Source of the DNA: Phlegmacium glaucopus
Taxonomy: Eukaryota > Basidiomycota > Agaricomycetes > Agaricales > Cortinariaceae
NCBI GenBank assembly: GCA_015039465.1
Contig: MU130567.1
Location: forward strand, 257,017-321,016
Reading direction: 5' to 3'
DNA length: 64,000 bases
The number at the start of each line of letters is the position of its first letter. The first letter of the stretch is position 1. The position numbers were made by a program, and so were the translations under genes. The notes under the pieces were generated by a model that saw nothing but the letters and a program-made list of their open reading frames with translations, did not search any database and had not been told where the DNA came from. This document shows, one piece after another, positions 35,526-47,115 of the stretch.

Positions 35526-36931
35526 ATGACTCGCCTTTTTGCAGTCGTCGCTTTAGTTTGCGCTTCTGTCGTTCTTTCTTTTCCTTCACATGGATCACTT
35601 GCCGGCCTCTCACCTGAAGAGTTGGAGCGCATTATTCCTACGCTTGAGCCTCGCGCAGCTGAGCCTCCCCCTGGGCCGTTGAGGGACACCTCAGCGAAGC
35701 TCGTCAATGACGAGGAGCATCCATGGGAGCCTCTGCAGCCCGGCGATATACGCGGGCCTTGCCCAGGATTGAACACCTTAGCATCTCATGGTGTAAGTCC
35801 AAAATCCCCCGAATCATGGTATATTCTGCATAACAACACCTTATTTAGTGGCTTCCTCGCAACGGTATAGCTACCCCGGCTCAGATTGTCAATGCAGTTC
35901 AAGAAGGTGAGTTGAGTTGTCACCTGCATCGTTTGTGGCTGACTGGTTTTCGCAGGGTTTAATATGGACAATGACTTCGCGGTCTTTGTCACCTACGCCG
36001 CATTTCTGGTTGATGGCAATTTGGTTACCAATTTGGTCAGCATTGGAGGAAAGAGCCCCCAAACTGGCCCAGATCCTCCTCAGCCAGCTATAGTTGGCGG
36101 CCTTGATACACATCAGGTGTTTGAAGGTTAGGCAACTTCACTTTATGTCCCTTTAATGCCTGCTAAATAACGTCCCAATCCTCAGGCGATGCTAGTATGA
36201 CTCGAGGTGCCTTTGAATTTCTATTTCATGGATGATCGTTGCATTACTGACTAGGAATGGTTTGATTAGGTGATGCTTTTTTCGGCGATAACCACAGCTT
36301 TAACGAAACGCAGTTCGACGAGGTAATGTTGATCTACCAATTCAAGCTAAATAGAGCTGACACGTCCATTTTTATCAAGTTTTCTTCCTTCAGCCAACTC
36401 TTTGGTGGTGGAAACTATAATCAATTAGTAGCGGCCGAATTCAGATGGAAACGCATCCAAGAATCCATTGCAACAAATCCCAATTTCTCCTTTGTCTCAC
36501 CACGTTATTACACTGCATATGCCGAGTCTGCCTTGCCCTACCTCTTTTTCGTCGATGGACGGGTATCAGATGGGCAGCTCGACTTGACCAGTGCTCGTGG
36601 GTTTTTCCAAAATAGTCAGATGCCCCCCGATTTCTTCCGCGCAAATCGACCTATCGGTTTCGTCGAGCTCGCAATAAACATCCTCGCCATGTTCATTCTC
36701 CATCCCATCGAACCTGGAAATAATGAAGGTGTTGGAAACTATGTCCTAGACCCGACTTCAGCCGATTTCACCACATTCTGCTTGCTCTACACTAACTTCG
36801 TGAACAAGACTGTCCGTTCTTTGTACCCGGAGCCGACAGGTGTTTTACTTGATGCCTTGAATGCTAACTTGGATAACTTGTACAGACCAATCTCGACATG
36901 GTGTCCACAAGTATTCCCGTTCGGGAAGTAG
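35526..36931 (+). CDS. Secreted heme-thiolate unspecific peroxygenase (chloroperoxidase family, long form)
   Basis: The family uses hydrogen peroxide to oxygenate or halogenate a wide range of organic compounds outside the cell. Exons: 35526-35792, 35849-35906, 35956-36126, 36186-36206, 36270-36322 and 36380-36931, giving 373 residues. A hydrophobic signal peptide covers about residues 1-19. The proximal heme motif is Pro-Cys-Pro in RGPCPGLNTLASHG (Cys about 79). The magnesium motif is EGDAS (about 165-169), followed by TRGDAFFGDN. The distal acid-base pair is probably Arg and Glu seven apart in PRYYTAYAES (about 232 and 239). The C-terminal Cys in STWCPQVFP fits the disulfide of long-type enzymes. 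Exon 6 begins after an AAG rather than a YAG acceptor; this choice restores the family reading FDEFSSFSQLFGGGNY. All key residues are present, so it is probably active. Confidence 0.9.
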
Positions 36932-37716
36932 AAGCAACCACAACGTTTTTCTTTGTCCTCAGCCACCTCGTTTACTGTACAATATTACGCTCAGTCCTCT
37001 TTCGCTTCTTGCTACATTTGTTCTTTGTCTTGCTACCGCGTAGTCATAGATGCAACTATTCAATAGTTTCTGGCATGTCAATGTGAATACCTAGTGAAAA
37101 ACGTCGAATAGCAGATCCAAGTAAATCAAGCGCATCCAAGGAAATCCATTAGGAATCGAAGAAATCTCACTTCTTGTCTTCGAACAAGTCTAAAAAGCCT
37201 TGCTCAACACCAGAAATGCCTTTTACCACCCACATCATCGGTACTGCCACTCCCGGGAACCAGGATCTGACTTATAAGGAAACAACTCCGAATTTTAAAC
37301 ATCCTCTTCCCGTCCTTCTCCCTACATCCTTTCCCTCTGCGAATATTTTCCCCGCCATCCTCTGGTTTCTCTATCCCCCCACTACCAACTTGCCTGCGAA
37401 TACCTTAGACTCCGAAGATTGCACATGACACTCTCATTCACTTCCCCACATCCGACAAGATTCCCGAATTAGACTGAGAATGTGGGTACAGGTGATTCTT
37501 CGATCGACCTCTTCAAAAATTAGCCTAATTGTATTCTTCTATCTCCTTTTAACAGGGACAGCATGCTGTATGCAATTCCGGGCCACTCCAGCTTCCCTCT
37601 CCATTCTGTAGCATGATATCGATTTCTTCACCTCAATCACTCCAAAGGAGATGGTTCTGGTTGGATAGACTGAGTCGTCGTCTGCTTCCCATATTTCGAT
37701 CCGGTTTCATTTCCAA
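36932..37716. other. Intergenic; convergent 3' flanks
   Basis: This holds the 3' flank of the peroxygenase gene and of the minus-strand gene to the right. The 84-codon plus frame at 37174-37428 is Pro/Thr-rich and not recognised. Confidence 0.4.
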
Positions 37717-38505
37717 TCACGAACCCCGATTCCGAATGTGCAAGTGACCCATACGCTCAGTAAAGAAACGACCAGGGTACGGTGCATTGGCGGAACCTGT
37801 GGTCTCCAGGAAATGAAGATACGGTAATCTGCCCAGGCAGGAAAGGAGTGTATCGGTGACTATTTCAAGCGGGATCTTGAAGTACTTCACTTGTGAAAGT
37901 CGGGTAATACCTTTGTCCAACACCTCTCCAATCCCAGCTAACATATCTGGGAAAAAATAGAAGGATACAGTGGATGGCAAGAGTATTTCGACTTCTCGCA
38001 AGTACAACTGCGAGCACAAGGTGTGGAAGAGGGCGTGGTTCAGCATATCAGCGCAGAGTGTGATCCTTGTGAGCGAAGGAATGTAGTGAAGCATGCTTAG
38101 GGTCATCCCCATGATAGGTGTATAATTGTCCATGAGAACCTCCCAAGATAACGGACTGTGAAATGTAATGCTGCGAAGATTGAAGAGTTGGGTAGCCTCC
38201 GCCATCAGGTATTCGCTGAGTTGGTCAATAGGAAAGTTGAGAATATGGAAAGTGCTTGTCAGAGGCCCGGGGGCGTAGGCATTGCGATCCGTTGTTTGGA
38301 CTTTCACAACCTCGTAGTTTAGGCATGGGTAGAAGTAGCGATGCTCTTGACAGTGAAAGTAACTTGTATTAATTTCGGATGCGTGGGTAATAGGGTCTAG
38401 ATTTCCTTGTTCTCTGGGTTGCTGGTGGGAAGGCCCGGCTTGTCCAGTCGATTCACCCGAGGTGAGAACAAGGACGTTAGGAAGACTGCTAGTGTGGCGA
38501 TACAT
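37717..38505 (-). CDS. Hypothetical protein, possibly the C-terminal part of an F-box/LRR-type protein
   Basis: An uninterrupted 262-residue frame. I do not recognise a domain with certainty. The middle has leucine-patterned segments (LFNLRSITFHSPLSWEVL, MLHYIPSLTRITLCADML, CSQLYLREVEILLP, LSQVKYFKIPL, LGRLPYLHFLETTG) spaced 25-35 residues apart, as in the irregular leucine-rich repeats that follow F-boxes in many agaricomycete proteins. No F-box is present. The frame remains open a short way upstream of the first ATG, so an upstream exon is possible. It is convergent with the peroxygenase gene and tandem with the amidohydrolase gene. Confidence 0.5.
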   Translation of the reverse strand: MYRHTSSLPNVLVLTSGESTGQAGPSHQQPREQGNLDPITHASEINTSYFHCQEHRYFYPCLNYEVVKVQTTDRNAYAPGPLTSTFHILNFPIDQLSEYLMAEATQLFNLRSITFHSPLSWEVLMDNYTPIMGMTLSMLHYIPSLTRITLCADMLNHALFHTLCSQLYLREVEILLPSTVSFYFFPDMLAGIGEVLDKGITRLSQVKYFKIPLEIVTDTLLSCLGRLPYLHFLETTGSANAPYPGRFFTERMGHLHIRNRGS

Positions 38506-39343
38506 TACGACAGTCGGAGAGCAGGAGATGAGAGCAGTAGAATTGACTTGGGTGCGGACTCTTGAGATAGATGCGCAGATTGTTTTTGAAATAACAATAG
38601 GTGAAAGAACGGTTCCCCCATTTCCTGGCGTTTATATCAATTAGCTCGACAGTCAAAGCTCCAGCACATCACCCTGGCGTTAAAATTTGTTAGACCAGAT
38701 AATGCCGTAGGAAGCGCTACCGAACCATAGATTTACGCGAGATTACCATGGCGAGATGTTGACTTAATGACAGATCCGCAACACTAGTGTCGTTGAGTTA
38801 TATTACCGCAGGAGCGCGCGCGGCTCCGAGCCAGGATACTATAATTGTCAATGCAATGTCCTAGAATGTCCTTGAGGCCAGTTGTCCTGTCTTCTATCAC
38901 TAAGACGTATGGGATTAGATTCTATGCCTCCATATCATGGGAAATGGCAGTAGAGTGTCGAAACGACAGAACAAGGTCGCCATGATGAAGTCTCCAGGTC
39001 CTTGTATTCTCCTCAGTTGTGTTGGCGACTGGCAGGACCGTAATTGCGTGTCACTGTTCACGTTATAAATCTCCTGAAATCTCCTGGAGAAAGTTGAAGG
39101 ACCTAGCAACCTCTAGCAACGCGTCAAATATATCTCAAGTCCCTGACGGTTTTCGTTTACCGACGATGGAAGAAATTTTACATAGTCACGTGCCAAAGAG
39201 ATTTGATCGCAATGACATGAAGAGCGCTGGCCACTGATTTGATTATCCCCTAATAAAATCAGGTATTTCGAAACTGTCATGTAGGTATAGATTGGCATCG
39301 TGGATTACATGATGGCCGCCCGTTCTGAAAACAATATATACCC
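38506..39343. other. Intergenic; nothing recognised
   Basis: Short frames on both strands are not conserved-looking. A gcgcgcg run lies at about 38815-38821. Otherwise I see no feature. Confidence 0.45.
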
Positions 39344-42300
39344 TCAAAATAGATCCACAACCCTCCTCTCTACCGAAATCACACCAATCACTTTACTTTC
39401 AAAGTCAAACACTCCACCGCCCTGGTACATGACCAAATCAGGGATCTCAAATATATCACGAGTCAACCCTAACGCTTGTTCGAGATTGTAAGATGCCAAT
39501 GCGAAAGCTTCAAATTTATCAATGGTTCCATTGGATTCCAAGGCAGCCTAGTTGGGGGTTTACAGTTAAGAGGTGGCCTGAGGCGGTGGGGAAAGACACT
39601 TACCCAAGCAATTTCAAATCGAGTATTCCGAGCGGCGGATTCGTCAATGACGCCAATAGCTACATTGACACCTTCAGCCAACAAGGCGCCAAGAGAGCTA
39701 AGCTTCGAGAGTGGAGGACCTGGCAATCTAGGGTACCACCAAGGCAAACAAAGTGAGCCTTACGCTATCGCCAATGCGAGAAAGAGAAACAACTTGCATT
39801 CGTCTCTGCTCCCAAACGGTTGGGTAGGCCCTTGGAGAGGTCAGGATAACACTTATTCCAGCTCTTGCAATCTCTTTTGCGAGAAGATGCGCTTCAGCAG
39901 CTCCAGAAAATGTGAGCCTCAGGTCGTTCCCGGTAATATCTTCGTATTCCTGTTTGAGAGCCACGAGTGTTGCCATGATATCTGCACTGCTAACATCTAC
40001 GACCAGCGGGATCTCTCCCTATAAGATGAACGAAAGTGGGGATTGTTGACGATGAGAAATACGAAGACATGATGATATTTCTTGGATGACATACCTCGCG
40101 TACACGAAACCAAGGTCTCAAGCTAGATTCAAACAGCTGGGAACGTAATGCTGCTATCTGGGTACTGACACTTGAGTCGAGGGAGAAACTAATAGTAACA
40201 TGCAATGCTGTTTCCTCTTGGACAATAGCGCCCCTCGCCAGCGCATGTGGCGAACCTGCACTGAACGCCGTGGACAAGCCCTGCAAGAAGCCTCTACCAC
40301 TTGGAGCTGTGATAGCAGTTGTCACTCCATTGCGATAAGCCAACCTGCAGGTTCCAGGTCAGAAGGTATGAGTATCTTAGTCACCAAAGATAATAAGGAG
40401 GACTCACAAAGTGTTACGACCTTGAAATTGAAGGCCATCCACAGCACGGATTATAGCTGTGTCTTTACCCAGGATGGAAGGTAGATTGCCATTAACCAGT
40501 GGATCAAGGACGACACCGTCATTCGTGGAAGGTTCAAGGCTGATCTCAACAAGACCCAATGGAGACCCATAACTCGTCAGTCCTGGAGCCAACGATCCTC
40601 CTCGGAGATTAACAACCTCGTCCACCTCTGCTTCATCAATACTTCCACAAAACGAGCCTGAAGTCCCATCACCAGCACAAACAATACGACCATCTTGAAC
40701 AACAACGGATCTCCCTTCACCCTCCTTGTCATCGAAAAGAGTTTCAACGCGTCCTTCAGCACCGTAATGCCAAACACTCTTGACTCCGATGATTTTGATT
40801 GTTTTGCCCCCTGTTACTTCAGGATTCCCTGTTAAAGGCGGAACTCCATCCCACCTGACTGATTCCTCTGCTTCCCTGTCCCAGTTTGGTGTCTTCGGCA
40901 GGACTTGGAACTTGGATGGTTTGATCAGCGCTTGAGGCTTATTAAGTTGAACTATGCCATCGATATAGACTTGTCGAGGAGTTGCTCCTAATGCAAGCGG
41001 GTGGGAGTCCCAGATGACGATATCTGGAGAAAGGCACGAAGGTAATCACATCTCGTGAGAACAGAGGATGTATGTGTATACGTACCAGCATCGTATCCTG
41101 CATCGTAAATGTGAGGACTTGATAAGAAGTAGGAGGCATCAAGTTGACAGACCTTCTGCAATTGTACCAACTCGATGATCCATTCCAGCAGCCCTTGCCG
41201 GCGTCGAAGTAACAGAAGCCAGGGCGAGAGCAGGGTTCAATCCATAGTAATGCGCTTGTTGAGCCTCAAACATAAGGTAACGGCTGTTCATGACTGGATG
41301 GTCTGACTGATTTCCAAGGTTTTGAATAAGTGACAGCAACGTTGGAAAGGTCAAGGCGAACCTTCATTACAACAGGAATTCCATGGTCTGCTAAAATTCG
41401 AGGAGCGAATTCGGATCCACGATATGCTTCTCGTTTCTTTCTGTAAAGTTCAATAGAAAGGGATTGGGTCATTATCTGTGACGCAAGAGTAAAACATTGT
41501 TTTTACTTGAAGTTGCTTGCGAAGAGAGCAATTGATGGTGCACCCCCCTACAAGTGGATCCATGTCTATCAATCGAATATGTAAGAAGTGGGCTTGAAGG
41601 ACGTACCCAGGCCTTCTTCAGTAAGTCCGGAACGAGGTATGTTTCCCCGGCATGGTGGAATGAAGCTACTGGGAATTGAAATTCGTTCGAAAGCTGAGGA
41701 AAAATTTAGTACGTCAATAATAAGAAGTTGAAAACGAACATACTCTGACAATTCCATCTAGGTCAACAGCCTTCACAAATGTCAGATTTTCACTCTTGAT
41801 GCGTCAAATACAGTACAAACCTCGTAGCAATGAACGGAGAGCTAGATGCTCTAATTAGCAACCAAAATGTCGGCTGAAAAAGCGCGCTTACTTTCACTCT
41901 TCCTCTCAAGACATCGACCAAAGCCTCCCATTGTAGACTTTCTGGAAATTTACCTTTATCACCAACAAGTGAATTCCATTCCTCAGCCTCAACCTTCTGA
42001 CAAAAGGCATCTTGAGCATCTTTCACTTTCTTTGCTTCATTGTAAGCGTTTCGGAAATTCCATTGCCCATCCATACGGGTTTGACTATAGCGACGGTCGG
42101 GGTTTTCTCCTGCGACAAATTAGACTGACAGGTTCCAGAGAATAAAAGATGCTCGCTAACCGCAGGCATGTCTGAAGAAAAAAAAGAATGTTATGAAATA
42201 TTACGCTGAATGTGTGATTGAAGGAACGTACTTCATGTGTCTCCATCTGATATAACTCGTACCATTCGGTGAGTTGATCAATGTCTGTGGGGGCTCAACG

Positions 42301-43184
42301 ACCTTTGATGTAGAAGAACGTTCAGCAGTTGGTCGAAGCTTAATGACAAACGATTGACCACCTAGGATGATAAACATGAATAGAAGTTAAACTCGATTGA
42401 AAGCGGACAAAGGCCTGACCAATATTGTTGGCACTTCCTGGAAGAATCTGGACGGTAGTTACCCCGCCTGCTATTGCCAGCTCGTAGGCTGCATCATGCG
42501 TATTTAAACCATCTATACTTCGAAGCCATGGGAGAATGGGCGCCTTGTGAGAATTAGTATCGGCTGCGCCTTAAAGGAAAGCTATGTATAAGAAAGATAT
42601 AGTATACTGAGGAAGAAATGGCACGACTTACCACTCAAGGCCGGGGCACTCATAACTCCGAGATGTGAATGCAAATCGACCAAGCCAGGAGTGATCCACG
42701 CGCCTCCAACGTCTTCGACTCTTACTTCAGACGTACTTGACTGCCTAACACCGTCCAGGAGGCTTGGAGGTATATACCCAACTGCTACAACCAACCCTCT
42801 ATCCAGAAGAACGTCACCATAAACAATCTCAGTTCCATTCCTTGCTCCAGTCCATATCGTGGCATTTCTAAGGAGGACCGGTGGTGTTCCTGGCACGAAT
42901 CGATCGTTCTCTGTCCGAGCAGCAGTGTTGAAGGATTGGGGAGGACCAGCAGGTGTACGTATGTTTGTACAAATTGCTTGTAATTCACTGCGATGATGGG
43001 CACTAATAGTCACTGGAGCTGTATTCTTTCCTTGCAAGAATGTGTGAAACGTGAGAAGCCCGAAACTTTGTGCGACGACAATGCAGCATAGGAAGAAGCC
43101 TAAGAGTCGCTGAAATCGTAGAAGACGCCGTGGTTTGGGTCTGGTTGCTGGCATTACGTCTGGAACAGCGACGGCCTTGGCCAT
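39344..43184 (-). CDS. Membrane-anchored protein with two amidohydrolase-like halves (second half lacks the metal motif)
   Basis: The N-terminus is cytosolic and basic (TRPKPRRLLRFQR), followed by one hydrophobic segment at about residues 27-47, so this looks like a type II membrane protein with a lumenal or extracellular enzyme. The first half is an amidohydrolase-superfamily TIM barrel: LRNATIWTG, then PGLVDLHSHLG with the HxH metal pair (about residues 172 and 174), VSVHCYEVVDLDG and SFHHAGETY with further His ligands, KSDHPVMNS with the catalytic Asp, and the typical end GTIAEGYDADIVIWD. The second half repeats the layout (VVQDGRIVCAG, PGLTSYGSPLG, LAYRNGVTTAITAP, NVAIGVIDESAARNTRFEIAW) but has no HxH. 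Similar fungal proteins are often labelled amidohydrolase or carbohydrate esterase 9; the substrate is unknown. There are many short introns; the start is ATG 43182-43184 and the stop 39344-39346. Confidence 0.82.
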
Positions 43185-44076
43185 TGCTCAGCCCCTTGTC
43201 AATCACAGAATGGATAATGACTATTTCCCAGCGGTGCTTATAGTACTTATTTATGTACATGTCAACAAGATCACGTACTTACCTGTCAAAGCGATACTGG
43301 TCAGGTTATTACATCATATAGAAGACGATCTAGAGTCCGAAATCACTTCCCCAGAACTTCATCAATCTCGACTACAGAGACATTCCTTATCGCAGGTGTG
43401 TTGCGACATCGTCAACTTACCCTACTGTCTCTCGCGTCTCAGGCTTTAAGTTGAAATTCAACCAAATTGGGACTCTCTCCCGAATCCTCTATCCTCCCAT
43501 GCCCTCCATCTATGTGCTAGGTAACAACTTTTTACCATGCTCGATGATTACTTTCATCTCCTTTTCGCTAGATAAGACTATCAGAAGCCTTTGCATCTCG
43601 TCCTTGGAAGACCAGGGGAGAATTCAGAAGTTTTTGAAGTGTTTGTACACCGATTCTTGTAAATTTATTCTTTAGCCTAAGTATTACAATTCGTACTTGG
43701 AGAGGTGTTATCGAAAGGAAGTAAAACATGAAATTCATATGCATTCGATTCAATTTCGCTAGAAAGTACAGATAAAGAAGCAGAATGTGGACTATTCTCC
43801 AGACTTGGGATCCATTTCGGAATTTAATGCATATCTTATTGTTTTCTGGCTTCATCAAGCAATTCTATGTCATGTAAAAAATGATCGTGGTACTTGATTG
43901 TTCCTCTAAACTGGACACTATCGACATATGTTTTGTTCTTATTCATCGTTAAACTTCGTCACAATTTACAGGCTATCGTTAATCTAATAGTGCAAAAGCT
44001 TTACGACACATTACAAAACTGCCTCAACAGTACGTAGCTCTCTCCTCCTTTTCTCCCATTTCTTCTCATTCTTTCT
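43185..44076. other. Flank shared with the two other copies of the membrane-protein gene
   Basis: From about 43355 (tcatcaatctcgactacagag) the sequence matches 61540-61960 and, less fully, 56540-56990. This marks the edge of the segment that was multiplied with the membrane-protein gene. It holds the 3' flank of that gene. No intact frame is present. Confidence 0.6.
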
Positions 44077-47000
44077 TTAGCTCTCAGACTTTGGATCCAC
44101 TTCGGAACATAATAGCATATCATAGTGTTCTTCAGCTTCATCAAGTAAATCTATGTCATGTAAAAAATGACCATGCGAGTGGTTCTCGACTTTTCGTCTA
44201 AACCGGATAACAATGTCATTCCGGATCCCCGGCTCAAACGGAAGGCGATCAGATTCAGAAGGACTGGGAATTGGATGGAGGGTTATATCATCAATCGTGA
44301 GTGACGACTTGGATGAGGGGTTAAGTTGAATTATGGTTGATCCTAGAGCGACTTCGAGAGGCCCATCTTCTTTGCCGGAATGTTTGAGTCTCAGTATAAG
44401 ACTTTGGCCAGATGTTGGGGCAACGAATGAGATTAAAACTCTTGCATTATTCCCAATTCTAGTTGGGTCAGAATACATGTTAGAGCCATCAGCGTCTATG
44501 AAAATGTATGTGAAAGAGTCCAACTTGAGTCGAATTTCTTTTGCAAAGGTGATAAGATCGTTATTGGTAGATCTGATAAATAGGGGATCCCGCCGGTGGA
44601 TAGCGGGTAGACGTCCAGACCGACTCTGAGATATCGAAGTCACCCAAGGTAAATCACAAATTGTAGCCCGAATCCAGTTGACATCGGAAGCAGAATCAAA
44701 ATCATCGAAAGTGATGAAGATGATGTTTTTGTTTCCTTTCAGAGCACGCGAGTAGATTTCAAGTGGTGCCCTAGTAGGATATATGTCGAAATAGAGCCAC
44801 TTCGACCGAGAGTACCTGCATTTGAAAAGAGTATCGTCATCCCAAAATTGATCGAATCGTCCCAGTTCAGATCCACGTTTCAATCGGAATTCGGTATCCT
44901 CGATCTCGTTTTCCATTCGTAGATGGATCTCACCAACAGATTTGGCGTCGTTGACCAAATAAAATTCTTCCATCTCTTCCCTCAGTACAGTAACTGATAG
45001 CGTTGCTGAAGTTGGTTTATCAACCCCTTCAAAAAATTGGCCGATATATGATGCCCACACTCTCTGAACCTCTTGTCTTGGATAGTCCCAACGATTGTCT
45101 TTGTCGAGGTTGGCCAACCTTTTCTCAGCTGCGTGCATCTGGGGGTTCAGCCTCTTCCAGCAATAGGCCCCCCACTCCCTCGTTAATCTTTCTTTCTCTT
45201 CCACTCGATCATTGCCAATCTGGTCCAGAATATTTTTCAATTTGTTCCAGAAAAGCTGCTCCCATTCCTTCACTTCGTATACCAGCAACAGTTCCATAAA
45301 GTACTGTTCAAAAAACAGCTGCCGCTCCATCTCCCACTCTGATAAATTTCTTGCAGGCTTCTTATCAGCTGCTTGCTTGTTAACTCGATATTCGCCTTGA
45401 AACCTCTCCTTCGTCTCTTTGCTTATCATCTCCATTCTCCGTATAATCCACTTGACACGTCTCTCATCCAGCAACCGTCGCTCTCTTTCAATTGACGAGT
45501 GCTTGAAATAATCAAATATAACCAAAGATTCTTCGTTTTGCTCCTCCTCTCTTCCTTTCTCAACAGCCGTTTTCCAATCGTCTCCATTTTTTCCCTCCCT
45601 TAACCTCTGGAGCGCACTTATGGTATCCTTCGCTTTCATTGTCCAGCTGTTCTCTATTGTATATCTGCTGTTTTCGTCGGCAGCTCCTAGTCGATACTGG
45701 ATGTGCTCTAAGATCGACCGATGATGTTTTCGTAGTGAATCCATGTTATTGCTATCGCCGCATACTGGATCGCCTTTGGGATCAATTATGGCATCAATTT
45801 CTACTTCAAGGAGAAGGTGTCCGACATCGACGAGGGGCGCATCCGAATTTGTTGAATAGAAAGTGTCTATTTCGTTGTCTCGGGTGTAAACTCGCGTCGT
45901 ACGCTCCTTGTGATCGAAAACTGTGATATATAAAATCCGTTCTCCAAGTTTGTGCTTCTCCGCATTCTCGGGCTTATTTTCCCGATCCGCAGGTACACTC
46001 TTTGTGAATGTGCGTTTCCAAGTCAAAGTATAATAAAGAGAAAGGTCAGGGTTGCTGAATGGTTCGACGAGCCCAGCAAACGACGTGATAATCTTCAGGA
46101 ATTCTTGTGCTCGGGTGAGAGGTAGCACCTTGTATTTCAAGATTTCTTCGTTGTCTTTGTTGCAAGTGGGAAGGGGCTCATGCTCGTCCAGTTCCAGCAT
46201 AATCTCCAGTGGAGGCGCGTCGTCCCTCTTCGGATTCCAAGCCCAAATAGCCAATCGCATTACAGAAAGCCCGGTTTCCAAGGAGAGCCAACTAACAGGA
46301 CCGAATTTCGATTCCGAACCCTGAACGACGCTAAAACATCCAACGTACCCCACGACAGATGCCAGGATACCGATAAGGAGGAGACATAGCAACAGCCATG
46401 TGCATGCATCCGTTGGATGTTTCTTCGTATCGCAAGGCTCAACGGCCGCCTCGATATCTGTATTAGGCGGCTGGTCTCCACTCTTAAGTTGGACAAGGTA
46501 TTGTTCAGAAAGGGTGGTTATTCGTCGTTGTATGAGAAGCTGAATGAGCGTGGCTGTGATGAAGCCTCCAGTAGCACGCAGGACTGGAAATGCCCATGTC
46601 GTATTCTTCAGATTGTTGGTACCCAGGTTTAAATAGATATATGGAGTGATGCTGAAAGCACATAGGAGCGCGGTCGTGGCCATCATCTTGACGTTCCATG
46701 CAGCGGACTTATGGGATACCCCAGTTATCCGGTTTTTGTCGATGTTGAATTCCTTGATCAATTCATCCATTCGAGTTTTGATGATGTAGCGCCCTTTGTT
46801 CCTCCCTTCACCAGCTTCAATCATAATCAGCGAAAGGTTCTCTCCCTGCGACTCGAATCCCATATTCCCAAGTATCTTTGCTCCTTCAATATCCCCCAAC
46901 GAGAAGCAAGCAACCAACGTCTTGAATCCTGCTCTGACCATCCCGAGACTTCCAAAGATAGACATAGGCGTTGCTGCTGCGTATAGATATCCTCGTGTGA

Positions 47001-47115
47001 GTGCTGAGCTGACTTGGACCTCGCATTGCTCTGTCCCGAGCAGTGGTAGAATCGCTGCAATGTCTTGTATTCCGCCCGCGAGAGTCGAACCGATTCCTCC
47101 ACCACTGGATGACAT
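44077..47115 (-). CDS. Multi-pass membrane protein of unknown function, full-length copy (1012 aa)
   Basis: A single-exon frame of 1012 residues. I recall similar uncharacterised proteins from agaricomycetes but know no function. The N-terminus is Gly/Ala-rich (GGGIGSTLAGGIQDIAAILPLLGTEQC). Hydrophobic segments lie at about 42-64, 143-163, 176-195, 239-264 and 274-293. The long remainder is hydrophilic and charged. It includes a conserved ERILYITVFDHKERTTRVYTRD block near residue 400, Glu/Arg-rich helical segments at about 520-680, and a C-terminal part with FRLKRGSELGRFDQFWDDDTLFKCRYSRSKWL. The plan suggests a membrane anchor carrying a large cytosolic domain. Two damaged relatives lie at 57004-59532 and 62038-63140, so this is probably the working copy. 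Confidence 0.75.
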   Translation of the reverse strand: MSSSGGGIGSTLAGGIQDIAAILPLLGTEQCEVQVSSALTRGYLYAAATPMSIFGSLGMVRAGFKTLVACFSLGDIEGAKILGNMGFESQGENLSLIMIEAGEGRNKGRYIIKTRMDELIKEFNIDKNRITGVSHKSAAWNVKMMATTALLCAFSITPYIYLNLGTNNLKNTTWAFPVLRATGGFITATLIQLLIQRRITTLSEQYLVQLKSGDQPPNTDIEAAVEPCDTKKHPTDACTWLLLCLLLIGILASVVGYVGCFSVVQGSESKFGPVSWLSLETGLSVMRLAIWAWNPKRDDAPPLEIMLELDEHEPLPTCNKDNEEILKYKVLPLTRAQEFLKIITSFAGLVEPFSNPDLSLYYTLTWKRTFTKSVPADRENKPENAEKHKLGERILYITVFDHKERTTRVYTRDNEIDTFYSTNSDAPLVDVGHLLLEVEIDAIIDPKGDPVCGDSNNMDSLRKHHRSILEHIQYRLGAADENSRYTIENSWTMKAKDTISALQRLREGKNGDDWKTAVEKGREEEQNEESLVIFDYFKHSSIERERRLLDERRVKWIIRRMEMISKETKERFQGEYRVNKQAADKKPARNLSEWEMERQLFFEQYFMELLLVYEVKEWEQLFWNKLKNILDQIGNDRVEEKERLTREWGAYCWKRLNPQMHAAEKRLANLDKDNRWDYPRQEVQRVWASYIGQFFEGVDKPTSATLSVTVLREEMEEFYLVNDAKSVGEIHLRMENEIEDTEFRLKRGSELGRFDQFWDDDTLFKCRYSRSKWLYFDIYPTRAPLEIYSRALKGNKNIIFITFDDFDSASDVNWIRATICDLPWVTSISQSRSGRLPAIHRRDPLFIRSTNNDLITFAKEIRLKLDSFTYIFIDADGSNMYSDPTRIGNNARVLISFVAPTSGQSLILRLKHSGKEDGPLEVALGSTIIQLNPSSKSSLTIDDITLHPIPSPSESDRLPFEPGIRNDIVIRFRRKVENHSHGHFLHDIDLLDEAEEHYDMLLCSEVDPKSES

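Noticed and set aside
42582..43260. Separate small genes around the amidohydrolase start
   Set aside because: They are overlapping frames of the first exon and promoter of the amidohydrolase gene.
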